A stretch of 39,456 bases of DNA. Source: Bacteroidales bacterium. GTDB taxonomy: Bacteria > Bacteroidota > Bacteroidia > Bacteroidales > Paludibacteraceae. The notes below the pieces were generated by a model, which saw only the letters and a list, made by a program, of their open reading frames with translations, searched no databases and had not been told where the DNA came from. The translations under genes were made by a program, and so were the position numbers. Location of the stretch: NCBI GenBank assembly GCA_022777485.1, contig JALFGC010000045.1, positions 1 through 39,456 of the forward strand. The letters are read 5' to 3'. Positions within the stretch are counted from its first letter, which is position 1, and every line of letters starts with the position of its first letter. This document shows positions 5,724 to 13,324 of this stretch, piece by piece.

Positions 5724-8569
5724 TACCTTCCCGTAACGCTTTCCGCGCATCGCCGCAGGTCATCTTGTGTGCCGCATGCCACCACCGTTCCCCCGTGCTT
5801 GCCGCCCTCGGGACCCATGTCTATCAACCAATCGCAAGCGCGTATCACATCGAGGTTATGCTCAATAATCACCACCGTGTTCCCCTTGTCCACCAGCCGT
5901 CGCAGCACACCCATCAGCACCCGTATGTCCTCAAAGTGCAACCCTGTCGTCGGCTCATCGAGGATGTACAGCGTCCTGCCCGTTGAGGGACGCGCCAACT
6001 CAGTCGCCAGTTTTATACGCTGACTCTCCCCGCCCGACAGTGAGGTGGACGACTGCCCCAACTTGATATACCCGAGCCCCACGTCCTGTATCGTCTTTAT
6101 CTTCCGCAGGATATACGGCTGACTCTCAAAGAACTCCACCGCCTGATTCACCGTCATATCCAGCACATCGGCTATCGTCTTCCCCTTAAACCGCACTTCC
6201 AGCGTCTCGCGGTTGTAGCGTTGCCCGCTGCATGCCTCGCAAGGCACATACACATCGGGCATGAAATGCATTTGTATGGTCTTGTACCCGTTGCCCGCAC
6301 ACTCTTCGCACCGACCGCCTTTCGCGTTAAAACTGAACCGCCCGGCTTTCCATCCGCGTATCTTCGCCTCGGGCAGTTGGGCGAATAGGTCGCGTATGCT
6401 ATTGAATACCCCCGTGTAGGTCGCAGGGTTCGACCGCGGTGTCCGCCCGATAGGCGATTGGTCAACGTTTATCACCTTGTCTATCAACTCGATACCCTCT
6501 ATGCTGTCGTAGGCAAGCGGCTTCTGTAGCGAGCGGTAGAACTTCTGCGAAAGGATAGGGTAGAGCGTCTGATTGATAAGCGTCGATTTCCCGCTCCCGC
6601 TCACTCCCGTAACGCCAATCATCTTCCCTATCGGAAACGCCACCGTTACATCCTTTAGGTTATTCCCCCGACACCCCCGCAAGATGATGGAAGAGGACCC
6701 ACCCCGATCCTCCCTACCAAGGGAGGGGGTAAGATTAGTATCTATAGACGAAGGTAATTCTTCTACACTCCCCTTTTGTAGGGGGAGCCGAAGGGAGTCT
6801 TCTCCCTCCCTTTGTAGGGAGGGATGGGGTGGGTCCTGTTTAAGATACCTTCCCGTCAGCGTATCCGTCTGCATCAACTCCTCAGGCGTACCGGCAAACA
6901 GCACCTCGCCGCCCAACCGTCCCGCCTTCGGACCTATATCCACCACGTAGTCTGCCTCGCGCATCATCTGCTCGTCGTGCTCCACCACTATCACCGAGTT
7001 CCCCATGTCGCGTAACTCTTTCAGCGACCGAATCAGCCGCTCGTTGTCCCGCTGATGAAGCCCGATGCTCGGCTCGTCAAGGATATACAGCACGTTCACC
7101 AGCCGCGACCCTATCTGCGTCGCAAGGCGTATGCGTTGGCTCTCCCCGCCCGATAGGCTGTCTGACGAGCGGTTTAGCGACAGGTAACTCAGCCCCACGC
7201 CCTGCATGAACTCCAGCCGTTTGCCTATCTCTTTCACTATCGGCTTTGCCACCGCCAACTGCGTCGCGGTCAGTCCTTTCAAGGAGAAAGCATCGCTCTT
7301 GACCACCCGCACCAACTCGTCGATATCCATCTCCGCTAAGTCGGCAATGCCATAGCCTGCTATCTTGTAACTCAACGCCTCTTGGTTCAGCCGCTTCCCG
7401 TGGCATACAGGGCACTCTGTCCACTGCTCTTCCTCCGTGGACGCAACATCCTCCTCTGCGCTACCCGTCGTGTTCGCCAATGCCACCAGTTTCTCATACC
7501 AGTCCGCATCATGCACCACGTCCTCCAGCACCTCATCCGACAACCCTCCTCGTGCCATGCTTCCTTGTTCCAATCGTATCCGCCCCAGTCCCTTGCAGCA
7601 AGGGCACCAACCCTGCGGGCTGTTAAACGAGAAAGTATGCGGCGCAGGGTCGGCATACGAAAGCCCCGTCGTGGGGCACATCAGGTTACGCGACAGATAG
7701 CGCACCTTCTCGCTCCCGTGCTCACACACAATCATCACCCCATCGCCCTGCGTCATCGCCTTATCCACCGACTGCCGCAGCCGCACCATATCCTCTGTTT
7801 CCCCAATACCATCGGGTGCACTGGCTGTATAGGAGGTGCGGTCTCCAAGCGGCACCATAGGAGATTCAGGCAAGGGGACTACAGAGTCGAAACCATTTCG
7901 TCTTTCATCCTTCATCCTTAATCCTTCATCTTTCACCAGCAGCCTATCCACCACCACCTCTATCGTGTGCTGCTTGTACCTGTCCACTTTCATCCCCAAC
8001 TGCAACTCCTGCACCTCGCCGTCCACGCGCACATGCAGATACCCTTTCTTCCGCAGCGTGTCGAACAATTCCTTGTAGTGCCCCTTGCGGTTCTTTACCA
8101 GCGGTGCCATCAGCAGCACTTTCTTCCCCGCGTACTCCCGACGAATCAGGTCTATTATCTGCTCGTCCGTATAGTGTACCATCTTCTCCCCCGTCAGGTA
8201 CGAGTGTGCCTCGCCGGCGCGGGCGTAGAGCAGTCGCAGGTAGTCGTATATCTCCGTGATAGTGCCCACCGTCGAACGCGGATTGCGGCTCGTCGTCTTC
8301 TGGTCAATGGAAATCACAGGGCTCAACCCCGTTATCTTGTCCACATCAGGGCGTTGCATGTTGCCGATATACCCCCGCGCATACGACGAGAACGTGTCCA
8401 AATACCGCCGTTGCCCCTCCGCGAAAATGGTGTCGAAGGCGAGCGACGACTTCCCGCTGCCCGACAAGCCCGTTATCACCGTCAGCGCATGCCGAGGTAT
8501 CTTCACGCTGATATTCTTCAGGTTATGCACCCGAGCACCCGTAACTTCTATGTATCCGTCTTCAAACAC
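5717..8569 (-). CDS. uvrA: Excinuclease ABC subunit A with two repeat-derived insertions
   Basis: A 950-residue damage-recognition ATPase of nucleotide excision repair. All core motifs are present: Walker [10 protein letters not shown] (34-42) and GVSGSGKST (655-663), signatures LSGGESQR (472-479 and 844-851), ILDEP after each, and zinc modules CPCC (322), CPVC (386) and CEEC...CEAC (754-780). Two stretches do not look like UvrA. Residues about 213-260 (DNA 7790-7933) interrupt the normal DRLLVKD...[11 protein letters not shown] segment in the UvrB-binding region. Residues about 577-629 (DNA 6683-6841) fill the linker between the two ATPase halves. Both are encoded by palindromic repeats also seen between genes. 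No frame is broken, so the protein is probably functional. It has its own promoter (8622-8653). Confidence 0.97.
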   Translation of the reverse strand: MFEDGYIEVTGARVHNLKNISVKIPRHALTVITGLSGSGKSSLAFDTIFAEGQRRYLDTFSSYARGYIGNMQRPDVDKITGLSPVISIDQKTTSRNPRSTVGTITEIYDYLRLLYARAGEAHSYLTGEKMVHYTDEQIIDLIRREYAGKKVLLMAPLVKNRKGHYKELFDTLRKKGYLHVRVDGEVQELQLGMKVDRYKQHTIEVVVDRLLVKDEGLRMKDERRNGFDSVVPLPESPMVPLGDRTSYTASAPDGIGETEDMVRLRQSVDKAMTQGDGVMIVCEHGSEKVRYLSRNLMCPTTGLSYADPAPHTFSFNSPQGWCPCCKGLGRIRLEQGSMARGGLSDEVLEDVVHDADWYEKLVALANTTGSAEEDVASTEEEQWTECPVCHGKRLNQEALSYKIAGYGIADLAEMDIDELVRVVKSDAFSLKGLTATQLAVAKPIVKEIGKRLEFMQGVGLSYLSLNRSSDSLSGGESQRIRLATQIGSRLVNVLYILDEPSIGLHQRDNERLIRSLKELRDMGNSVIVVEHDEQMMREADYVVDIGPKAGRLGGEVLFAGTPEELMQTDTLTGRYLKQDPPHPSLQREGEDSLRLPLQKGSVEELPSSIDTNLTPSLGREDRGGSSSIILRGCRGNNLKDVTVAFPIGKMIGVTGVSGSGKSTLINQTLYPILSQKFYRSLQKPLAYDSIEGIELIDKVINVDQSPIGRTPRSNPATYTGVFNSIRDLFAQLPEAKIRGWKAGRFSFNAKGGRCEECAGNGYKTIQMHFMPDVYVPCEACSGQRYNRETLEVRFKGKTIADVLDMTVNQAVEFFESQPYILRKIKTIQDVGLGYIKLGQSSTSLSGGESQRIKLATELARPSTGRTLYILDEPTTGLHFEDIRVLMGVLRRLVDKGNTVVIIEHNLDVIRACDWLIDMGPEGGKHGGTVVACGTQDDLRRCAESVTGRYL
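6695..6836. repeat. 142-bp palindromic element (family C) in frame in the uvrA linker
   Basis: Terminal inverted repeats start GGACCCACCCC and each contain a CTCCCTAC-AA-GGGAGGG hairpin; the arms pair over about 33 bases with few mismatches. The centre contains TAGACGAAGGTAAT, shared with family A elements. It is read as codons in UvrA ([10 protein letters not shown] ... [11 protein letters not shown]). Confidence 0.85.
7835..7935. repeat. Composite repeat (families B and A) in frame in uvrA
   Basis: Family B hairpin GGTGCGG...GGCACC (7835-7856) is followed by a half copy of family A (7883-7935: GAGTCGAAACCATTTCGTC, then repeated CTTCATC units). Matching B and A units occur in the LD-carboxypeptidase gene at 11480-11600. 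Confidence 0.75.
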
Positions 8570-8578
8570 CCTGCTCTC

Positions 8579-8606
8579 TTAATTCTTAATTCTCAATTCT
8601 TAATTA
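8579..8606. repeat. AT-rich repeat (family D)
   Basis: 28 bases beginning TTAATTCTTAATTCTCAATT, identical to 12757-12784. It lies in the short uvrA leader between promoter and start codon. Confidence 0.8.
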
Positions 8607-8621
8607 GATAATTTCCGCCTG

Positions 8622-8653
8622 CAAAGTTACTGCTTTTTTCTGACATACGCAAG
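8622..8653 (-). promoter_or_regulatory. Promoter of uvrA
   Basis: CTTG (8653-8650), a 20-base spacer with an A-tract and GCAG, then TAACTTTG (8629-8622), 53 bases before the uvrA start. Confidence 0.8.
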
Positions 8654-8788
8654 CAAATCGGCACAAAATCACAAAATCCTTTCCATCCGCTCCTAAAATC
8701 CCGCGGCTCCCTCTTTTCTCTATCGACCGCCCTCCTTTTTCTCCCAAAAATCGCGCCCTTTCTTCACCGAAATCGTCCCCTGTCAAAC

Positions 8789-8854
8789 TTAGGTGATTCT
8801 TAGGTGATTCTTAGGTGATTCTTGGGTGATTCTTGGGTGATTGTTGGGTGATTC
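8789..8854 (+). repeat. Tandem array, 6 units of 11 bp
   Basis: Three TTAGGTGATTC units, then TTGGGTGATTC, TTGGGTGATTG, TTGGGTGATTC. The last three equal the whole array at 2715-2747. The array ends 77 bases before the mdh -33 element. Confidence 0.95.
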
Positions 8855-8930
8855 TGCCACCTGTGTATAGACGATATAGAACCTTGCTAAGGGCGTAATT
8901 GACTATTCTACCTTACAAAATGCAAAATTA

Positions 8931-8962
8931 TTTGCACGGGTCGAGAAAAAGCAGTACCTTTG
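8931..8962 (+). promoter_or_regulatory. Promoter of mdh
   Basis: TTTG (8931-8934), a 20-base spacer with AAAAAGCAG, then TACCTTTG (8955-8962), 47 bases before the mdh start. Confidence 0.85.
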
Positions 8963-9008
8963 CGCTCGGAATAAGAAACGAACATTAACATTCTAAATCT
9001 ATACAATT

Positions 9009-9950
9009 ATGTCAAAAGTAACCGTTGTAGGCGCGGGAAATGTAGGCGCCACTTGTGCTAATGTATTGGCAGTCAACGAAGTAGCCAATGAAGTTTGCTT
9101 GATTGATATCAAGGAAGGTTTTGCCGAGGGCAAGGCTATGGACATCATGCAAACCGCCCAGTTGATGGGTTTTGATACCGTCGTTACCGGTGTTACCAAC
9201 GACTATACCAAAACCGCTAACTCCGATGTCGTTATCATCACCAGCGGTATGCCCCGTAAGCCGGGTATGACCCGCGAGGAGTTGATTGGTATCAACGCAG
9301 GTATCGTAAAGTCTGTGGCTAATCAGGTGCTCACCTATTCGCCCAATGCTATCCTCATCATTGTCTCCAACCCCATGGACCCCATGGCTTATCTCGCTCT
9401 CCACGCACTTGGTCTGCCCCGCAACCGAGTAATCGGTATGGGTGGCGCGCTCGACAGCGCACGACTCAAGTACTTCTTGAGCCAGGCTATTGGCTGCAAC
9501 GCCAACGATGTAGAGGGCTTTGTTATCGGTGGACACGGCGACACCACGATGATTCCGTTGGTAAGTTACATGACCTACAAAGGTATTCCCGTCAGCAACT
9601 TCCTGACCCAAGAGCAGATTGACGAGGTAGTGAAATCAACTATGGTAGGCGGTGCAACCCTCACGGGCTTGCTCGGCACCAGCGCTTGGATGGCTCCGGG
9701 TGCCGCTTCTGCAAGTGTCGCTGAGGCTATCATCAAAGACCAGAAGAAGATGATTCCTTGCGCCGCTGCACTTGAGGGTGAGTACGGCATGTCCGATATC
9801 ACCATCGGTGTTCCTTGTATCATCGGCAAAAACGGTATCGAGAAGGTGCTCGAACTCAAACTGACTGAGGCAGAGGCTGCACGCTTGAAAGACTCTGAGG
9901 CTGCAGTGCGCAAGACCACTGAAATCCTCAAAGGACTGAATGTTTTGTAA
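9009..9950 (+). CDS. mdh: Malate dehydrogenase (LDH-like type)
   Basis: A 313-residue cytosolic NAD-dependent enzyme interconverting malate and oxaloacetate; in Bacteroidales it serves the fumarate/succinate branch of fermentation. Visible features are the dinucleotide-binding GAGNVG (8-13), Asp33 at the end of strand 2 (NAD preference), substrate arginines R83 and R89 (MPRKPGMTR), N121, R152 and catalytic H176 in GGHGDTTM. The R-K-P at the substrate loop favours malate over lactate dehydrogenase. The length is normal for the type. It is transcribed from a strong promoter and closed by a terminator at 9981-10027. Confidence 0.96.
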   Translation: MSKVTVVGAGNVGATCANVLAVNEVANEVCLIDIKEGFAEGKAMDIMQTAQLMGFDTVVTGVTNDYTKTANSDVVIITSGMPRKPGMTREELIGINAGIVKSVANQVLTYSPNAILIIVSNPMDPMAYLALHALGLPRNRVIGMGGALDSARLKYFLSQAIGCNANDVEGFVIGGHGDTTMIPLVSYMTYKGIPVSNFLTQEQIDEVVKSTMVGGATLTGLLGTSAWMAPGAASASVAEAIIKDQKKMIPCAAALEGEYGMSDITIGVPCIIGKNGIEKVLELKLTEAEAARLKDSEAAVRKTTEILKGLNVL

Positions 9951-9980
9951 GTTTCCTCTTATGGGAAAATCCTAAGGAAG

Positions 9981-10027
9981 AAGGGACGAGTGCTGTGAGG
10001 TATGCAGCACTTGTCCCTTCCTGTTTT
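9981..10027 (+). terminator. Terminator after mdh
   Basis: The 15-base arms AAGGGACGAGTGCTG and CAGCACTTGTCCCTT pair with one G-T, with a 9-base loop, followed by CCTGTTTTA. Confidence 0.75.
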
Positions 10028-10031
10028 AGCA

Positions 10032-10832
10032 ATGAACAACCATAAACCCATCACACCAACCCTTCTCATCACGGGTGCCTCATCGGGCATAGGAAAAGCG
10101 ACGGCGGCTTTGTTCGCCGAGCGCGGATATCAGGTGTTTGACTTGTCGCGCCGAGGCACTATCCCCTGCGATGTAACCAACGAAGAGAGTGTGAAATCAG
10201 CCGTGGCAGAGGTCATGCGGCGCACAGACCATATCGATGTCCTTATCCTCAATGCAGGATTTGGCATATCCGGACCTGCCGAATGCACGCCGATAACCGA
10301 TGTGCGCAGACAGATGGAGGTGAACTTTACGGGTGCCGTGGCAGTGGTGCAGCACCTGCTGCCCCACATGCGCCAACGCCGACAGGGGCGTATCATCTTC
10401 ACCAGTAGTGTGGCGGCTATCCTTCCTATCCCCTACCAGAGTTTCTATTCTGCCAGCAAAGCAGCCATCAATGCCTTTGCACTCGCTTTACAGAACGAGG
10501 TGCGCGACTATGGTATCTGCGTCTCTGTACTCATGCCCGGCGATGTGAAGACAGGCTTCACCGCTGCCCGAAAGAAAGTGAACACATTAACGCGCAACGC
10601 ACAACTTTCGGCTTCCTACCCCCATGCCGAACAGGCGGTGGCTGCTATGGAGCGCGATGAGCAACACGGACTGACGCCGCAGGCGATGGCGCGTTGCCTC
10701 TACCGTATCGCCACTGCCCGCCACCCTCGTCCGCAGTACATCGGAGGAGCAGAGTACCACATCTTTGCCTTCCTCCATTGGCTCCTTCCCCAACGCCTTG
10801 TCAACTACATTGTTGGCAGGCTCTACTCCTAA
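10032..10832 (+). CDS. Short-chain dehydrogenase/reductase
   Basis: A 266-residue classical SDR. It shows the cofactor motif TGASSGIG near the N-terminus, LNAG around residue 80, a catalytic Ser in TSSVAAILPIP, and the YSASK catalytic Tyr/Lys pair. The start is ATG at 10032, because an upstream in-frame ATG at 10002 lies inside the mdh terminator hairpin. The substrate cannot be told from sequence; the closest general group is the DltE/YqjQ-like SDRs. It sits only 5 bases after the terminator of mdh, with no promoter of the usual kind seen, so it may be expressed by read-through. Confidence 0.85.
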   Translation: MNNHKPITPTLLITGASSGIGKATAALFAERGYQVFDLSRRGTIPCDVTNEESVKSAVAEVMRRTDHIDVLILNAGFGISGPAECTPITDVRRQMEVNFTGAVAVVQHLLPHMRQRRQGRIIFTSSVAAILPIPYQSFYSASKAAINAFALALQNEVRDYGICVSVLMPGDVKTGFTAARKKVNTLTRNAQLSASYPHAEQAVAAMERDEQHGLTPQAMARCLYRIATARHPRPQYIGGAEYHIFAFLHWLLPQRLVNYIVGRLYS

Positions 10833-10857
10833 GCCGATACGAATACGCGCATTTTTA

Positions 10858-10889
10858 TTTGCGCAATTCAAGAAAAAGCAGTATCTTTG
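10858..10889 (+). promoter_or_regulatory. Promoter of the LD-carboxypeptidase gene
   Basis: TTTG (10858-10861), a 20-base spacer with AAAAAGCAG, then TATCTTTG (10882-10889), 35 bases before the start codon. Confidence 0.85.
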
Positions 10890-10924
10890 CAGGCAAATAG
10901 ACGGCAACTGCCGGGAACATAACG

Positions 10925-11980
10925 ATGAAGATAAAGATTGTTTCTCCTTCGGGGGCGATAGACCCTCAGTATATTGACCGTGCGACAGAGGTGCTGCGCG
11001 GGTGGGGCTATGAGGTGAGCGAGGCGGCGCATGCCCGCGGAAAGGTCGGACGCTTTGCAGCGAGCGATGACGAGCGCGTGGCAGACTTGGCAGAAGCGCT
11101 GACAGACCCTGCGGTGGATATGATTTTATGCGCCCGCGGAGGGTATGGCTTGCAGCGTATCATCGACCGCATTCCTCCTATCCACAAGCCTATCATCGGC
11201 TTCTCCGATATCACTGCGCTACACATGCTCGCCGCCCAAACGGGGCAGGCCACGATACACGCGATGATGTGCAAGGGAATCTCAGAGACGAATGGATTAA
11301 GTCCTTCATCCTGTGTCCTTCATCCTTCATCCTTCCTGCAACGGGCATTAGCGCAAGAGCCGCTGCACTATGAACTGCCGGCGCACCCGCTCAACAGGGC
11401 AGGGAAAACAAAAGGCACACTCATAGGCGGAAACCTGAGTGTGCTATACGGCTTGCAGGGGACTGCGTATGGACTGAATGAAAGATTAAGGATAAAGGAT
11501 AAAAGACTAAATAGTAACGACTTCAAGGAGGTGCGGTCTCTAGGCCGCACCCAATACAAAGATGCCTCAGAGACAAAGGTAATAAGTCCTTCATCCAATG
11601 AAAGTCCTTTATCTTTATCCCCCTCCCTTTGTAGGGAGGGCTGGGGAGGGTCTCCTCTCATTCTCTTTATCGAGGACGTGGGGGAGCGCCACTACCACAT
11701 TGACCGCATGATGAACAACCTGCGGTTGAGCGGCGTATTAGCCAACCTTAGCGGGCTGATAGTGGGGCAGTTCAACGACTGCGAAGACGACCCCTCTATG
11801 GGGTGCACGATCTATGAAACGATACGGCACGCTGTAGAGCCGTACCATTATCCCGTGGTGTTCAACTTCCCCGCAGGGCACGTGGAGGAGAACATGCCGC
11901 TCTACCTCAACGCGCCTGTGGAGATAGACGTGCGAGAGGATTACTCCTCCTCAATACACTCGTTCTTCAAATCTTCGTAG
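10925..11980 (+). CDS. Murein LD-carboxypeptidase (peptidase S66) with repeat-derived insertions
   Basis: A 351-residue serine peptidase of the LdcA family, which trims the terminal D-Ala from muropeptide tetrapeptides during peptidoglycan recycling. The catalytic triad is visible: Ser94 (GFSDIT), Glu250 (FIEDVGE) and His319 (AGHVEEN). Two stretches are foreign to the family: residues about 121-137 (DNA 11285-11335) and about 184-243 (DNA 11474-11653), the second directly before the strand carrying Glu250. Both are built from repeats A, B and C. Without them the length would be about 275, close to compact S66 members. The last 40 bases overlap the 3' end of the convergent DUF975 gene. No signal peptide is seen, which fits a cytoplasmic enzyme. 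Confidence 0.92.
   Translation: MKIKIVSPSGAIDPQYIDRATEVLRGWGYEVSEAAHARGKVGRFAASDDERVADLAEALTDPAVDMILCARGGYGLQRIIDRIPPIHKPIIGFSDITALHMLAAQTGQATIHAMMCKGISETNGLSPSSCVLHPSSFLQRALAQEPLHYELPAHPLNRAGKTKGTLIGGNLSVLYGLQGTAYGLNERLRIKDKRLNSNDFKEVRSLGRTQYKDASETKVISPSSNESPLSLSPSLCREGWGGSPLILFIEDVGERHYHIDRMMNNLRLSGVLANLSGLIVGQFNDCEDDPSMGCTIYETIRHAVEPYHYPVVFNFPAGHVEENMPLYLNAPVEIDVREDYSSSIHSFFKSS
11285..11335. repeat. Half family A repeat in the LD-carboxypeptidase gene
   Basis: Contains GAGACGAATGGATTAAGTCC followed by CTTCATCCTGTGTCC and further CTTCATC units. It matches the right half of the intergenic element at 13233-13322. Confidence 0.7.
11474..11653. repeat. Composite A+B+C repeat in the LD-carboxypeptidase gene
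   Basis: Left arm of family A (AGGATAAAGGATAAAAGACT), then hairpin B with perfect 7-base arms GGTGCGG / CCGCACC (11530-11551), the family A core and right arm (GACAAAGGTAATAAGTCC), and a family C hairpin (CTCCCTTTGTAGGGAG). It is in frame over 180 bases. Confidence 0.8.
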
Positions 11981-12603
11981 AAAGCAGCATGGGTGGTGTC
12001 CATGTACGGCGCTACCCACAGCAGACCGATGCCGGCGGTCATAATGCCCAGCAGAATCCAACCAATGAAAGAGAGGTCAAGCACAAATAAGTCCCATTTG
12101 TGCCCTTTCATCATTTGACTGCTTGTGCGCAAAGCCTCGCGTGCACTTAGTTCAGGATAGTCGCGCAATAGGTAAGGCACCATGCCATAAGCATAACTCA
12201 ATACAATAGCCCCAATGCCTAATGTTACGATACCCAGCAGTGTGCTGAATACCATCACCAGCAGCAAAGCGGGTACGGAGCGAGAGTAGTCGCGGCGAAA
12301 GAAATGCCACATCTCGCTGAGACCGCTTGTTCCCTCTTCGTTGCTGCGCACGAAAGAAAGGAGGGCATTGGTCAAACCATAGCCCAAGGGCATGATAATC
12401 AGTACAGAAACAAGTAATGAACAGCCCGACATAGATTCGGCTAACCACGGCATACGAGTGGCGAATACACCCGATACAAAGCCTAATGGCACACTGAAAG
12501 CACATGCCACAATGATAAGAATGAGGAACATAAGGACAGCCTCTGTCCAGCGGCCTTCTAATGCCGCACGCGCCTGAGCACGATACTCGGAGTTTTGTTT
12601 CAT
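11941..12603 (-). CDS. DUF975-family integral membrane protein
   Basis: A 220-residue protein with about five or six hydrophobic helices. It begins with the DUF975-like pattern of a short polar start, ARAALEGRW, and a first helix AVLMFLILIIVACAFSVPLG. It also has FFRRDYSRSVPALLLVMVFSTLLGIVTLGIGAIVLSYAY and an ALRTSSQMMKGHKWDLFVLDLSFIGW segment, as is usual for the family. Function is unknown; members are often annotated only as membrane proteins. It lies downstream of ybeY on the same strand across a repeat-filled gap and overlaps the LD-carboxypeptidase gene tail to tail. Confidence 0.75.
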   Translation of the reverse strand: MKQNSEYRAQARAALEGRWTEAVLMFLILIIVACAFSVPLGFVSGVFATRMPWLAESMSGCSLLVSVLIIMPLGYGLTNALLSFVRSNEEGTSGLSEMWHFFRRDYSRSVPALLLVMVFSTLLGIVTLGIGAIVLSYAYGMVPYLLRDYPELSAREALRTSSQMMKGHKWDLFVLDLSFIGWILLGIMTAGIGLLWVAPYMDTTHAAFYEDLKNECIEEE

Positions 12604-12649
12604 ATGAGTTGTTTTTTAGTTATTATTGTTATCGGAATTATCAAAGTAA

Positions 12650-12784
12650 TCAGAGTTCTCAGAAAATTCGGAGTACTCTGATGGGGGCATGCAACGCCCT
12701 CTTAATTCTTAATTAGCAGGCGGGGACGCCTGCGCACCCGGACAGGCAGTGCCCTCTTAATTCTTAATTCTCAATTCTTAATTA
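12650..12784. repeat. Nested repeat cluster (family D) between ybeY and the DUF975 gene
   Basis: Contains the inverted pair TCAGAGT...ACTCTGA (12650-12681), a GCAGGCG/CGCCTGC hairpin (12716-12733) and AATTCTTAATT-type arms. GAGGGC-NNT-GCCTG cores face outward. The final 28 bases equal 8579-8606 and include the ybeY stop codon and last codons. Confidence 0.75.
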
Positions 12785-13214
12785 GAAGCAGCGCTTCCTC
12801 CTCTTTGCGGGTCATCTCTGCTTTGGTCTCTGGGGTTTTGTCGGCTTGTCCTGTGAGGTGTAGCACGCCGTGGATGAGGATGCGCAACAATTCGTGGTCA
12901 AACGAGGCGGAAACCATCTCCGCGTTGCTCCGCACGGTGTCAAGCGAGATGAAGATGTCGCCATTGAGACACTGGGCGGTGGTGTAGTCGAAGGTGATGA
13001 CGTCGGTGTAGTAGTCGTGCTGCAAGAACTCACGGTTGACCGCAAGAATCTGCTCGTCGTTGCAGAACAGGTAGTTGATATTGCCCACGCTATAGCCGTA
13101 CTCTGCTGCTACAGCACGAATCCAACGCGCCACATGTCGTGGGTTTAACCCTACTTCCGCCAACTCAAAAGGCGTAGGTGCCTCGGTGTCGTTGTATGTA
13201 AGGAAAGATATCAT
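12771..13214 (-). CDS. ybeY: Endoribonuclease YbeY (16S rRNA maturation)
   Basis: A 147-residue metalloprotein acting in rRNA 3'-end processing and ribosome quality control. The family motif appears as HGVLHLTGQADKTPETK; the canonical third metal ligand (G-x-D-H) reads G-Q-A-D, as in some Bacteroidota forms, so the third ligand is uncertain. The start is set at ATG 13214 (MISFLTYND), because a GTG at 13244 would add ten residues encoded by the adjoining repeat. The last five residues (LLIKN) are encoded by an AT-rich repeat, so the natural C-terminus appears to have been rewritten. No dedicated promoter is seen; it probably follows SpmAB. Confidence 0.88.
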   Translation of the reverse strand: MISFLTYNDTEAPTPFELAEVGLNPRHVARWIRAVAAEYGYSVGNINYLFCNDEQILAVNREFLQHDYYTDVITFDYTTAQCLNGDIFISLDTVRSNAEMVSASFDHELLRILIHGVLHLTGQADKTPETKAEMTRKEEEALLLIKN

Positions 13215-13232
13215 AGTTTTTGGAGGACTAAG

Positions 13233-13322
13233 GATAAAGGACACAGGATGAAAGACTAAATAGTTTCGTTCCTAAAAACACAGAGACGAAGGTAATAAGT
13301 CCTTCATCCTGTGTCCTTTATC
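13233..13322. repeat. 90-bp palindromic element (family A), intergenic copy
   Basis: Inverted arms of 25 bases (13233-13257 and 13298-13322) match at 24 positions and begin GATAAAGGACACAGGATGAA. The centre includes CAGAGACGAAGGTAATA. It is the cleanest copy of the family in the window and has no ORF, so it would be non-autonomous. Confidence 0.85.
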
Positions 13323-13324
13323 TT

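Larger units (their letters stand above)
8570..9008. other. 438-bp divergent intergenic region between uvrA and mdh
   Basis: No gene is seen. It contains an AT-rich repeat (8579-8606), the uvrA promoter (8622-8653), a pyrimidine-rich stretch (8690-8785) where AAATCG recurs 22 bases apart, a 6 x 11-bp array (8789-8854), the block ATAGAACCTTG (8876-8886) and the mdh promoter (8931-8962). Confidence 0.7.

Noticed and set aside
5717..8569. uvrA as a pseudogene because of its insertions
   Set aside because: Frame is intact from start to stop and all ATP-binding, signature and zinc motifs are preserved.
8789..8854. Possible CRISPR array
   Set aside because: Units are 11 bp and directly adjacent with no spacers; no cas genes in the window.
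8789..8854. Iterons of a replication origin
   Set aside because: No DnaA-box cluster, no replication initiator gene nearby, and the same unit occurs at a second site beside a different gene.
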